64,000 bases of DNA from Bryum argenteum (Eukaryota > Streptophyta > Bryopsida > Bryales > Bryaceae): the NCBI GenBank assembly GCA_037043015.1, contig CM073329.1:9626648-9690647 (forward strand). Direction: 5' to 3'. A model generated the notes under the pieces. The model made no database searches and was not told the origin of the DNA. It saw nothing but the letters and a program-made list of their open reading frames with translations. A program made the translations under genes and the position numbers. Below, piece after piece: positions 34,149-45,368 of the stretch; within the stretch, counting starts at the first letter, position 1; each line of letters starts with the position of its first letter.

Positions 34149-34747
34149 GATGCTCCCGAGGTCCTACTATCAATCTCACATCGATCAAAAACACTCAAAC
34201 CCCTGCCACAATTCTCTCAAAACCCCTCCACAATGCTCACAGATACCGATCAATTGATGAATGTAAGTAATCCAAAAAAACCTGTTACAGAGTTGTAAAG
34301 TACAGACACAATCGGAGCCTCCCTTTGCACATTGCACACACCGACAAAAGAAAGCGAGCACTGCGGACCCCTGAGAATTAACTTAGGGTTTGACGAGTGC
34401 CGGGTATCGAACTTTCTGGAACGTTGTGTGAACGCCCCGGTTTTCGGACTTTGCCTTGGCTTTCCCAATCAACCTTTTCTCTATAATCACTTTGGCTGTT
34501 GTTCATTCAGCCGGTGGGCACCCACTCACTCAATTGCTCAAACTCGAATCCCGATTTGGAATGACCGCGAACAATGGGTTCGTGTACTTTTGGCGGTCTG
34601 ATGAATTATGAGAAGGAGAGGTCGGTGCATTCGAGCTGGGATTTGATTATTGGAGGTTTCGATTACAATGTAGGGTTCGAAGCGAGCTGTGAGTGAAGAG
34701 CTTGGGATTCAATCGAGCTCGGGTATGGCTACAGAGAGATCAATAAG
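34149..34747. promoter_or_regulatory. 599-bp bidirectional promoter region between EDRF1 and the fucosyltransferase gene
   Basis: The EDRF1 start codon (34148, minus) and the fucosyltransferase start codon (34748, plus) face away from each other across 599 bases with no other gene. Both leaders and both core promoters must lie here. No clear TATA box was seen on either side. Confidence 0.6.
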
Positions 34748-37700
34748 ATGATGCCTGGGCGTCGGCCATCAATCATGAAGCGACTGAGATCAAGCAGGTC
34801 ATCGCGACAAGTGTCAATCTGCCCTGGAATCTCGACCTGCTCAATAGTCTGCTTCAGTGCGCTTCTGTTGCTGGCGATTCTTTCTATCGTTTCCTTCCGG
34901 AGGCTCGACTTGGAAGATATTTCCCGGAGCCATCGTTCAAGTCCCGTTTTCAATGACGACGTTCTGGTAACCCTAAACCTCCTTCTAGTATACTTCAGAA
35001 GCTCTTTGAACAAAGGTTCATCGGAAATGGCTCCTGGCTAGTTCTTCAACATTTTTCAAGCTAGAATGCAGAGTGCATATTACTTAAAAATCTGTGAGTT
35101 CTGTTTCTGAGTTCGCTTGTGTGATGACCCAGAAGGACGAGGACGAGAACGGTGCCGAAGTTTCGGTTCCAAAAACATTCGTAGTGCCAGTAAGTGTCGA
35201 ATTCCTGTCGTTATACGATCATTCTTCCGGAATAGGATTTGATGGCATGAATTTTGCAGGATGAGTGGGATACGACTGCATTACATGTTTGGAATTCGGA
35301 GAACGCTGAGTATTACTACGGCTGCAGTGACCCGAGCGATGAGTACACAAGTAGGTGCCTCTACCCCCTTCACTTTTCAGCTTCCCATTGCTCAATCATG
35401 TTCAATGTCCTATCGCAGTTTTTGAGCTTCTAATGCGTCCGTCGCAGCATTAGATTTTGATCATGGAGTGTGTTCTCGGCTGGTTGATCTAATTGGAGCT
35501 CGTTGTAGGTGGTCCGAGCTCACAGATCAATGGATACCTTATGATTGCTGCCAGTGGGGGTCTAAATCAGCAAAGGACTGGGGTGAGCAGACTTCTAATG
35601 TGGTCTCTACTCTTATGTTTGTGGTTCCGAGGTTCGTTTATTGAGCATTGTTGTTGGTGTTGCAGATCACTGATTCCATTGTTGTTGCCCGGCTCTTGAA
35701 CGCAACAATGGTAGTTCCGCAGCTTGATCATCGATCATATTGGAAGGACAACAGGTAACCTCATTTTGAACTTTGTGCGTGTCTTGGATCTAACGTATTC
35801 TCATGTGTTTTTTGGGCAGTAATTGCTGTTCTGAATTCTCCAACTGAAGGTGGTGTTCATGTGATTGGCAGCAATTTTAGCGACATTTTTGATGTGGACT
35901 GGTTCATAAACTCCGTGGCTGCGGACGTGAAAGTGATCAAGGAGTTGCCGAAGAGTGAAAGGTCATATATTGTGAAGCAAATGTCCAGTATGCGAGTTCC
36001 ACGGAAGGTTACACCGCACTATTATCTCACACGCATTCTACCGACTCTCAAAAGAAAACATGTAAATGACCCCCTCCTCAGCCTCCTGTCATTTTTGAAT
36101 CATCAGATTCTTCTACAGTATGATGATTGAGCGCGAGGATTTGAACTGCAGCATAACTCTCGGTTTTGTGCCAGTTGATTAGGCTTACAAAATTCGACTA
36201 CCGACTTGCCAATAAGTTGGAGACGGACTTTCAGAAGCTCAGATGCCGCACGAACTACAAGGTAATTTGTCCCTCTTCTGCAAGGGATATACTGCTTCTA
36301 TATTAGCACCACGAAGCTGACTATCCTCTTCATACTATGACAGGCATTGCGTTTCACCGAACCTATTCGAAATATGGGGCAAATGCTTGTCGACAGAATG
36401 AGAGCAAAGGGCGGCCGATACATTGCATTGCATCTAAGGTACTTGACACCCAGCTCGTTGCTTTGACTGTCATTTGTGCGCAGTTAGACATTCGAAGTTT
36501 TCTGCTTGAACAGAATCAGGTGCTCATTACTATCTTTCTAAACTGCTCGCAGATACGAATCTGATATGCTTGCATTTTCGGGCTGTTATTATGGAGGAGG
36601 TGAGAAGGAAAAAAAGGAGCTCGGTGCCATTCGAAAGCGGTGGAAGACACTGCATGTGAGACTCATAAACCGTCAGTTTGATTTGGCTGCCCTCTTTGTC
36701 ATCGTTAGAGACATGCTGAAATTAGTCTTACCTACACACCCTCTCTCTTTGAAATACTCCTTCCTGTTGAGGCTCAATCTCGCACTTTCCACCATTTAGA
36801 AAGGGTTTATATCACAAAGAGAATGTTTCCTGTTTGAACAAGTACATGACAAAGGAAGAGTTGATTCTTCTTTTTCACTATTCTCATTCAAGTTTTTGTA
36901 AATATGGAAGCAACCACTTTGAATAGTTGGTATTAGTATTTTGATAGAGACAAGAGACTCAACGAGGCGATTTGTTGATTCAATATGGCAGTACCACGAT
37001 CCTGAGAGGGAAAGACGTAATGGGAAGTGTCCATTGACGCCAGAAGAAGTGGGTCTCATGCTTCGTGCACTAGGCTATGGCAACGACTCCTACTTGTACG
37101 TGGCCTCTGGTGACGTTTACAATGGGGAAGCGTCATTGGCACCACTGAAAGCCCTCTTCCCGAATTACTACACGAAAGACACTATCGCCGGGCACAGGGA
37201 GCTGAAACCTTTTACGAAATTCTCCTCGCAGATGGCTGCTATTGATTACATTGTGTGTTCTCAGAGTGATGTCTTCGTGGCCAATAATAACGGGAACATG
37301 GCCCGAATATTGGCTGGTGAAAGGTACTGCACACTTACTGGTTTACTTTTGAGATTCTTGGCTCTGAAATTGGCCACTCTGATTGATGACATCTCAGGAG
37401 TTTCATTGATAGTTCAGAATTTGAAGCATATGGCCTCATAGGATTCTCGACAGAGGTTCAAACAAAGAGGGTATATTGAATGCTAGCTACTAGGTAGGAA
37501 CTAGTATAGTGTTCACCCTGAGAGGATTCTGTATAGTGTTTACTCTGGACATCAAGGATAGGTCAAACGAGAACTTTATTCACGCCAGTCTCGAAGTAGT
37601 CTCGGAGTTCTTCTTCTCCTCTTTTTGTTTTTGCTGCTCATGAATACTTTGGTTGCAGACGCTTTAATGGGCACAAGAGGACGATCAGACCGAATGCGAA

Positions 37701-38659
37701 GAAGCTGGGAAGACTTTTGCCTGCTCGGCACAACATGACATGGGAAGCTTTTGCGGAGACAGTAAGACATTATCAGAAGGGTTTCATGGGTGACCCGATG
37801 GAGGTATGTTGCGCTTTTTCTATCAATCTGAGAGAAGGGGCTTGCTTTAGATACTATCAGAGGTCAACCTTTCTGAAGAGCGAGTTTCCTCACAAACTCT
37901 AGCACCGTGTGCATGATAGTCAAAGTACTACTGAAATGAATGAATCGATGAATCAAACAGCTGCATCCTTACCATACAAAGATCAGTGACCATCGACATT
38001 TCGTACCGTATAAATCAACCTTTCTTGAGATCGAGTTCTCCTATGTCAAACTTGTTATCTACAATCTGATGAATCCCTGCATCTGATGGTTGAAATCTCG
38101 AAAACAAAGTGGGCTGAAAGTTTAGGACAACTTAAATGTCAGGAAGAAAAAATTCCAAGAGATCTGTGACCATCGATATTTAGTACCATCAGCTGATGAA
38201 TATGATAGGGATGACGAGGTTAGGTCGTTAGTGATTCTTTACCTCGCCATTATGTTGGGAGCTTTAGACAGGTGTTTGTGGGGTTCTCATTCCGAGCGTA
38301 CGATGCAGGTGAGGGCAGGACGAGGCGAGTTTCACGAGAACCCAGCGGCATGCATTTGTGAGAGACCAGAAGCGAAGGAGAAGCTGCGAGTGTGGCGAGA
38401 GCAGCAAGCGAAGAAGCCGAAGAAACCGCAAGAAGCCACCGAAATCAAAGCCCAGGGCCCAGTCATCCCGTTGGAGGACAGGATCGACGCCGAGGCGGAA
38501 GAGGATGAAGAGGAAGTGCCTCTCGTCATAGAAGATGAGCAGTCCAGTGACGAAACAGCCGACGGGACTCGAGACACCGAGGAGTTGCTTTTGGAAACTG
38601 AAAGCCACGAAAGTGCTGGCGATGGCGCTGATGATGATGAAGACGGTGACAACTACTGA
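34748..38659 (+). CDS. Plant O-fucosyltransferase-like glycosyltransferase (type II membrane protein)
   Basis: Twelve exons: 34748-34966, 35133-35189, 35260-35350, 35509-35582, 35666-35754, 35872-36061, 36175-36261, 36344-36438, 36553-36655, 36992-37323, 37659-37803 and 38309-38659. All phases agree, giving 610 aa. Residues 1-28 are basic, followed by a signal-anchor helix at about 30-50 (CSIVCFSALLLLAILSIV), the Golgi type II layout. Family blocks in order are NGYLMIAASGGLNQQRTG, VARLLNATMVVPQLDH, FSDIFDVDWFI, YIALHLRYESDMLAFSGC, RNGKCPLTPEEV and SSQMAAIDYIVCSQSDVFV followed by NNNGNMA. These are diagnostic of the plant O-fucosyltransferase-like family (GDP-fucose O-FucT fold; CAZy GT106-type). 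The HLRYE arginine and the late NNGNMA loop lie in the expected donor-site regions. The acceptor is unknown. The C-terminal exon adds a Lys-rich then strongly acidic tail (about residues 540-610, EAEEDEEEVP and DDDEDGDNY) that is not part of the fold. The second Met could be the true start. Confidence 0.93.
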
Positions 38660-39043
38660 AAGAGGCTCCAAAAACAGCAGCATGAACCCTCTCCTCAAGC
38701 TTGGGACCCATCTTTTTTCCTCTCATCTCAACATCTCTGGATCAGTGGAGGAGGCCTTTTGGTCACCAATTTTTGGCCTGGACTTTAGCAAGCAGCATCT
38801 CAATTGCCAATCTGCATTGGACACCGTCAGCTCTTGAGTCCGTGGAGGGAGGTGTGCATCTCTTGAAATCAGTTAGAATCATTTCTTTGCCATAGAAACC
38901 TCCCACGCCAGGCTTTCGAAAATGGATATGGATTGTTACGTATGCTTCGATTTGCGATTCCTCAATTTGGTGAGTTGCTGTATAAAAGTTGAAGACTCCG
39001 ATTTGAATTTAACTTTTTTTAGGGATCAGAGCAACCTCTGGTT
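38660..39043. other. 3' flank of the fucosyltransferase gene
   Basis: Probable 3' untranslated region and short spacer before the TTAA-family cluster. Confidence 0.4.
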
Positions 39044-39494
39044 TTAACCCCTAATGCTCCAAAAAGCGTCAAAACTGCCCTCTTTTATTGCAAGGTAAAA
39101 TTTTTGAGATTGTGAGTTGTTTTTGAGTATGCAATCGTAGGATTTAGTACCTAACTTGTCTATGTATATGTACTTCAAATTTTAGGTTCAAGTTCCTTAC
39201 TATTAGTGAGATCATATTTTTTATCAACCAATCTTTGAGTCAAGGATGAGTTTACCCCTATTTTGACAAAAGAATACATATTACCCATTGTAAAAAGACA
39301 TGACATAATACCCATTGTAAAAAGACATGACCATTGTTGTGTTTTAAGTGATTTCAAGACAGAAACCATGACACAACCATGTTTTGAGTGACTTTCAAGG
39401 CATGGACTATTTTTCAATGAGTGTATCTCAAAAAACCTTTGACTCAATTGAAGGTCCGCAAGCTACTACCATCCTCCTACATACCCTATTTGTA

Positions 39495-39614
39495 TAGCAG
39501 GAGCCCCCAACGGGAGGGTATTCCGCCGGGGGAGATACCCGACGCGGAGGGCGGTAGCCCGATGCAGAGGGTATTTCCCCCGGCGGAATACCCGACCGTT
39601 GGGGGCTCCTGCTA
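39495..39614. repeat. 120-bp GC-rich near-perfect palindrome
   Basis: The left arm begins TAGCAGGAGCCCCCAACGG and the right arm ends CCGTTGGGGGCTCCTGCTA. Pairing continues through ATTCCGCCGGGGGA/TCCCCCGGCGGAAT to a short centre near 39555. GC content contrasts sharply with the AT-rich surroundings. The self-complementarity leaves frames open on both strands, which are artefacts. Confidence 0.9.
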
Positions 39615-39615
39615 C

Positions 39616-39857
39616 GTAACACACTGTCCGGGTTTCGGCCACTATTTGTCAAGTTCCTTTGTATTTGCGTTGCTTATGTAATATAATGTTCATCATACAA
39701 TTTTTATAAATTTTTTTTGTGTTGCCCGGGTTTTTTTCTGTAAGGTGAGAATTGGAGAGGGCGTTATGTCGTAATGCCCTCTCTGGAGAGGGCAGAGGGC
39801 ATTACGGGAGGGGAGCTCCCTTCAAATGAAGGAGCCCGAAACCGGACAGTGTGTTAC
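39616..39857. mobile_element. Small inverted-repeat insert directly next to the palindrome (242 bp)
   Basis: GTAACACACTGTCCGGGTTTCGG at the left and CCGAAACCGGACAGTGTGTTAC at the right are inverted copies with one base difference. Inside, 39771-39805 is another hairpin with arms GTAATGCCCTCT/AGAGGGCATTAC. Its base composition resembles the adjacent palindrome, so the two may be parts of one composite foldback element. Confidence 0.75.
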
Positions 39858-40553
39858 AGTTCTTACAAAGCCTTGTCCTCATATTTGAAATACTGGATTC
39901 ACTTGGTCTGGAATTGTTCGTCATACTTCAACTGCTTGACTGAAATATTGGTTGTTAAATATGAAAATCAAGTATTTTACTAGTAGCAAAATGGATTCGA
40001 AGTGTTTAGTGAGCCAAAAAATTCATTTGTAATGTATATTCAATATTATTCTCATGCGGCCTATAAAACTTAAAGAAATGTTTGATTATCCACATGGAGA
40101 TCAACTGAAACTTAAATACAAATGCCAATCTTTGACCATAAAAATAGCATATGAATTATAACTAGATTTAAGATCCAAATGGTGGGAGCATGTCTTATAT
40201 ATAACTTTACTTAGATGTACGAAAAACAAAACTTGAAAAAGTAATTTTTGGTGAAAAAATGAAGTTACTCCAATCGAATGGATATTCGAAAGATTTTGAG
40301 AATAATTGAGCATACACAACAGTTTGGGGAACTTTGAGCAGATTTCGAATATCAAAAAGTGTTTTGAACTTTGACCGTGAATATTTCCTCAAGTATAAGG
40401 AATTTTAGAGCATAAAGTGACTCTTCGGAAAGGTGTGGAAAAACTCCACAATCTATAAAAACTTTCAGCCTCATGCAATCTATATTTAGTAACTAAGAGC
40501 TTGATCATAGTAAAAATAGCCACTTTATGGTCGTTTGGAGTAGTAGAGGTTAA

Positions 40554-41255
40554 TATTGATTAAAAGCACGGATTATGTGTACTATGCTATGCTCGTTTTC
40601 TATATTTTACATTCCCAGGATGTTGAGTTATTCATATTGTTGGTTCATAGGTAGATAGAGAACCGTTTAAGATCTTCAAATCATTGTGTTCTCTAAGGGC
40701 CGATTGATCAAAAAATTTCATTTTCATTTTTCACATTTCAAGAGCCTCAATTTGAAATTTTTGAAATTTCTGTTTGAAATGTTTGACATGTTTGAAATTT
40801 CTCCTTAAATTCTTGATCGGTGGGCTTCTCCACCGTAGTGTAAACCACTCCTAAGTGGAGTTTGTAATGTGCTGTATATTGTGTACAATGTGCTTTTTAA
40901 GAAAGTGGAGCCATTCTAAATCTCTTCGAATTTTAAGACGTGTGTGCCTATTATAATTTTACTCTCTACTCAGCCTCTACAAAGCTTCTTGTCCTTTGAT
41001 GATGGGTGAATGGAGTTGTTGTCCAACTCAATCTAAAGCTTAGCTTTGATTCTTTGATATTCTTGTTTTACAATTGCCGATGAAAACAATGTTTCCTTGC
41101 ATGTGTATTAAGGCTTATAAAAAAATCAAATATAAAATTGAATGAAGTTCTATAAATTGCATATAACTCTTGACCCACCAAAATTTTAATGAAAATGGTA
41201 AATCTTGAGAAAAGTAAAAAGATTCAATGCAAATTGAAAAGGCGATTTACTGTGG
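40554..41255. other. Intergenic, nothing recognised
   Basis: AT-rich, with runs of TTTGAAATTTTTGAAATTTC-like repeats around 40735-40805. No gene supported. Confidence 0.4.
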
Positions 41256-41523
41256 TTAACCCCTAAAGGTCCAAGAAAGCGGAAATCGCTTTTTGGAATT
41301 TCCGCAGGGAGAAAATTCAGCCAACTTTGATCATTATAATCTCACAAATGAAGAAGAATCAACGGTTCAATTTTGGCCAGTGAGTGGAAGGCTAAGTTAA
41401 CTTTAAGATCCTACGGTTGGATTTTCCAAATAATGCTTCGATTGAGAGTGTTAAGGCTTGAAGTAGGGGAATGTCTATCTTCATGATTTAAACAATTTCG
41501 CATCAAGAACCTTTAGGGGTTAA
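41256..41523. mobile_element. TTAA-flanked inverted-repeat element, copy D (268 bp)
   Basis: Starts TTAACCCCTAAAGGTCCAAG and ends AAGAACCTTTAGGGGTTAA. A six-base-pair hairpin AAAGCG-GAAAT-CGCTTT (41276-41292) lies just inside the left end. The interior carries family words in reverse orientation (AGATCCTACGGTTGG), so the element is inverted relative to A and I. Confidence 0.88.
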
Positions 41524-41807
41524 TCGATGCAAAAGGGAGCACCATAAGTGCACACTGCAAACTGTTGGATCTATCAAAAACTCTAATAGTATCACTAGGT
41601 GATTGCTCAAACTTTTTTAATCTGAAGACACATGCAACACATCCCCATGTCACTTTCTCTACCACTTGATCAACCCTCCATGTATGAAGTGCATACTCAT
41701 TGTTTGCATTATCTCACAACCTTTCAACCTTCTCATTCTCAATAACTTTCGATTCTTAGAACATGAGCCTCTCACCAAGCATCTCTAATGTTATGGAGGA
41801 GAGATGC
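41524..41807. other. Spacer between copies D and E
   Basis: No gene or repeat recognised. Confidence 0.4.
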
Positions 41808-42170
41808 GGCACCCCTAAATTTCCTTGTTTTTTTTTTAAGCTTAAAACCTTAAAACTGCGATTTTCTACCTCTATACACTCCTGGGAGTGTGAAGCAAAA
41901 AATATAACTATTTTTAAGCTTTTAGTTGTAGAATCTTATTTTAAAATCCTATTTTTAGTCACCATATGAAACTCCGAAAACTGAAATCTGCATTTTAGAA
42001 CTCTAATTTGGAATTTAACTTTGTAATTGTTGCAAACACACCTTGTAGAATAGGGAGCACTCAGTAAAAAGCTTAGTCAAAAATATTAATTTTTAAACCC
42101 AAAAACATAGGGTGCCCGTGCCCGAAATGGAAGGAGACCATATCAGTCTTCGACGGTAGTTAGGGGTTAA
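41808..42170. mobile_element. TTAA-family element, copy E (left end degenerate)
   Basis: The left end has GCACCCCTAAATTTCCTTG, and the right end TAGTTAGGGGTTAA is intact. The interior matches C and M (GAATAGGGAGCACTCAGTAA, ACACACCTTGTAGAAT). The right-hand TTAA (42167-42170) is also the left-hand TTAA of copy F. Confidence 0.7.
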
Positions 42171-42527
42171 CCCTTAAACGCCCAAGCAAGCCCGAGGGGC
42201 TTGATTCCAACGGAATCTTCCCTGTAGCTCTCACTGTACTCAACATTTAACTTATATTTTGATGTCAAACTGGTCACCGTCTTATGATGCATTCAAAAGT
42301 GAAATTTTACAATTCAAATCACAATTTGTATGAATGATTTTGTGCTTTGAAAGGATTGTGGTAGGTAGGTTGGGGTTGTACATAACCTTGTAGGAGGTTG
42401 CAAGGTCATCATTGATTGGTCCATTCATGATGCCCAAGTTCAAAAAGTCACTATTCATGGTGCCCAAGTTCAAAAGATGCTGTGATCCAATTTTGGGCTG
42501 CCCGTTTTAGACCCCAAGGCCGTTTAA
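42167..42527. mobile_element. TTAA-family element, copy F (right terminus truncated by copy G)
   Basis: Starts TTAACCCTTAAACGCCCAAG. Two perfect hairpins sit side by side just inside: AAGCCC-GAG-GGGCTT (42188-42202) and GATTCC-AAC-GGAATC (42203-42217). The right end stops at CCAAGGCCGTTTAA, where copy G begins, so a few terminal bases are lost. The interior also contains a doubled GCCCAAGTTCAAAA word. Confidence 0.65.
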
Positions 42528-42756
42528 CCCCTAAAGGTCTGAGCGTGTCGTGGCGACCAGTAGAATACGGTGTATTTTGGTTGTATTTGGAGTGAATGCA
42601 CACCTCTAATGGGTTTGAGTTCAAAGAAGAAGTTGACATTTGAATTAATGCAGTTCTAGTGAGCTATTACGATTCTAGTTTAGAGTTTCTTGTTGGTAGC
42701 AAATCCTAATTATACGACAGCGTACATACTATCCCCAAGGGACTTTTAAGGGTTAA
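42524..42756. mobile_element. TTAA-flanked inverted-repeat element, copy G (233 bp)
   Basis: Starts TTAACCCCTAAAGGTCTGAG and ends CAAGGGACTTTTAAGGGTTAA. A short hairpin GTCG-TGG-CGAC (42547-42557) lies inside the left end. It shares its flanking TTAA sites with copies F and H. Confidence 0.8.
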
Positions 42757-43019
42757 CCCCAGAGCGCCCCTGCGGACTAAATGTGTCCGCCAGGAATTCC
42801 GCCAGTCAGAAGTCAACCATTGTTTGACCATTATAAAAACCAAATCCGTGCGGTGAAATCCATCCCAATTTTTCCCACACCTTTGCATCCCTGTTCTTCA
42901 TGTTTCTCAACGGTGAAATTGAAAATAATCAATTTCTGCAGAATTGACACCCGACAAGCTTGGGCACGGTCTCCACACCTTGATTTTCGGGCTTTTTGGA
43001 GGGGGCGCTCAGGGGTTAA
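42753..43019. mobile_element. TTAA-flanked inverted-repeat element, copy H (267 bp)
   Basis: Starts TTAACCCCAGAGCGCCCCTG and ends GGGGGCGCTCAGGGGTTAA. A six-base-pair hairpin GCGGAC-TAAATGT-GTCCGC (42772-42790) lies inside the left end. The left TTAA is shared with copy G. Further GGGTTAA and GGTTAA words directly follow the right end. Confidence 0.85.
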
Positions 43020-43668
43020 GGGTTAAAGGTTAAGTAGTTTAACGAAATACACAAGCCAGATACTGTAGCTGCAGGAAGCCTCGCAGGATCTAGACAACCA
43101 GAAGAACAACGACAGATGTCTTGCCAACAAGTCGCACACAGGAATCACCCTGCAGCGCTGCAGGCAAGTGTACTAATTTCTGCAGGAACACGGGATTCAA
43201 AGCAGAGAAGATAATCATAATGGCATAATAGAATAGAGCTCTGTCCATGCACCAAGTGTCTATACTTGACACTTTCCTTTGTCAATTGGGTGGCTACGAA
43301 TCTCGATGCATTTACTGTAAACACACACTTATAAAATGTCTGTAAGCATCTTTAAATTTAAGCCATTCCGTACTATCCTGCATGTCGAAGGAAAGTTAAT
43401 CTAAGAGCCTCCTGGCAACCAACCCTATTCACCCAAAGCTTAACTGGTGAAGGTCCATAAGTGACAAGCAAAGCAGGTCAACATAGAAGGGAAGTGATGA
43501 ACGTGTTTGTAACGAAACTTTATAATGTACAGCGTAACCTGAATAGTCTTTGAAAGCAGCACAGACTGCAAGACTGTAGAGTGAGGTTACGACTCTGTAG
43601 CTGTGGTTGTTTACAGCGAGCCCACAGGGTTTGGAGACTTGGCTGTAATTGCAACCACCTGTAAAGGC
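43020..43668. other. 3' flank of the BTB/T1 gene
   Basis: Presumably includes the 3' untranslated region of the minus-strand BTB/T1 gene. A CTGCAGCGCTGCAG palindrome lies near 43151. No other gene seen. Confidence 0.4.
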
Positions 43669-44244
43669 CTAAAAATCTAGATCTGTCTGGAAGACAGGCT
43701 CAATACGCCGTAGAAATCTACTAGAAGGTGCACCTAGCATCTGATCTTTACAAGTATTGACTGCAGGGAACTCGTAGTTTTCTAGGACATCGCGAATGGC
43801 ATCACGGATTTGGGAGTACCTTCTTTTGGAAAGTTCCTCTTCTTTTGCTTCCAAGTCCTGGATGAGTTCCTCACACAGGCTTTTCAAGCCTTCCAAGCCA
43901 AAGAAGTCTGCCTCTTCGTAAAGACCTCTTAGTGAAGGAACGTCATTGAGCCAGACTGTTCCACATCGTAGGTAGTTAAGAACGTGTCGGAACCTTCCTG
44001 CATCTCTGTCGAACCAGATTGTGCTGTTTGTCGAGTGGTGCCGTGTTATCTTGGTGCATAGCACTGAATTGCTATCCGTACACAATGTTTGGCGAGAGGT
44101 TTCGAAACAAGTGCCACCGACGTTCACTGTGATCTTGTCGTTCACTTCCTCCTTTTCTTGGAACCAGAATGCTTCTGCCTTCCGCTTTGCGGGATAAAGC
44201 ACGCAAGAGTCTGCGGTGGAATCCTCGAGCTCGTCGAGCGTCAT
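43669..44244 (-). CDS. BTB/T1 (potassium-channel tetramerisation type, KCTD-like) protein
   Basis: A 191-aa frame from the ATG at 44244 to the stop at 43669 on the minus strand. Residues about 37-127 form a T1-type BTB domain: KITVNVGGTCFETSRQTL opens it, WFDRDAGRFRHVLNYLRCG is the conserved core, and LYEEADFFGLEGLKSLCEE closes it. A Lys/Glu-rich helix and a 50-residue C-terminal tail follow. T1/KCTD domains form tetramers or pentamers and often act as substrate adaptors for CUL3 ubiquitin ligases; there is no channel membrane region here. The exon begins at an acceptor (TGTGCAG then GAAGAT, 44298) and is open upstream of the chosen Met, so coding sequence may extend into an upstream exon. 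I chose 44244 because the upstream exon looks like leader. Confidence 0.85.
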   Translation of the reverse strand: MTLDELEDSTADSCVLYPAKRKAEAFWFQEKEEVNDKITVNVGGTCFETSRQTLCTDSNSVLCTKITRHHSTNSTIWFDRDAGRFRHVLNYLRCGTVWLNDVPSLRGLYEEADFFGLEGLKSLCEELIQDLEAKEEELSKRRYSQIRDAIRDVLENYEFPAVNTCKDQMLGAPSSRFLRRIEPVFQTDLDF

Positions 44245-45368
44245 TGAATCCGAGGTGTGAGGTTGACAAACACCTCCTGGTATGCACGTGTTATCTTCCT
44301 GCACACAATAAAGGCTCGGTTAGCATAATAGTACGACCAATTAATGAAGTCTTCTCCTAAGATTCAATAAATTGCAGAATCGTACACTTGCAGACTCTTG
44401 ATGTTCGCATTCTAGAACGGCTTCAATACAACTTGGACAAATGCACGCCCGAACGTGCATTCCACAAATCATTGAAAACAACTTCGCCTGACAATCAGTC
44501 CGAGATTCTAAGCAAATAGGAGCACTGAGTCGATACTCACAACGAAGGACATGAAGGAAATAACTAAAAACCTAAATAGCATGCATTCCTACTGACGGTG
44601 TGGCCTCACAAAATAAAGCGACCAGAATCCTACAACCCGTACACAAAATGCATTACAATACAGCTTACACTTAGAACTGAGTCCATTCTTCATCCTGATA
44701 GCTCAACCGGAACTAACAAAGAACTCTATCTCGACGTAATCAGTAAAACAGGAACGTAACAGTGAACTCATGCTGTACGGTAAACAATCGCAATGCCGGA
44801 TGAAGCACGCATTCTTCAATAAAAAACCGAGAAAATACCGAGTCAATACCTGATCCTATACCGAAATTTCTCGAAAATTGCAACTAAATTGTACAAGGAC
44901 GTAAAACACGAACAAAACAACAAAAGTCAAGGTTCCATCGCCAGACGTCATAACGAGGAACGACATTCTCAAAGCCGGAACGTGCATTCCACACATTGCA
45001 ATGTACAACATCCAAGACACTAATGACCAAGTCAAACACCTCGATCCTCACCGCAAAATCACAATCACTTCATTATTCACGATTCTAAACAGAAGAAAAT
45101 TACCACAAATTACGCAACATAGGCGCAAACCTGCAGTTAATATCACAATAAAACTCAAAACAAAAAAACTCGAGTTGACGTTCCATCGCTAGACTTCAAC
45201 TCCAGACGCAACGCTGCATTCCACATATTGCAGAATACAACTCCCACGACACGATTGACAAAATCAAATCACTCGATTCTCACAGAAAAAATCACAATCT
45301 CTTCCTAATTAAAACGAGATTGAATTCCAATAGAGGAGGATTATCAGAAAGTTAGGCCAAAAACGTAC

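Larger units (their letters stand above)
39044..40553. mobile_element. TTAA-flanked inverted-repeat element, copy J (1510 bp) with nested palindromic insertions
   Basis: The left end TTAACCCCTAATGCTCCAAA pairs with the right end GTTTGGAGTAGTAGAGGTTAA as a decayed inverted repeat. Family interior words (CAATCGTAGGATTTAG, AGTGAGATCATA) follow the left end. The interior has been enlarged by the GC-rich palindromes at 39495-39857. Confidence 0.6.

Noticed and set aside
39421-39681. Overlapping open frames on both strands
   Set aside because: They exist only because of the 120-bp palindrome, which reads similarly on both strands.
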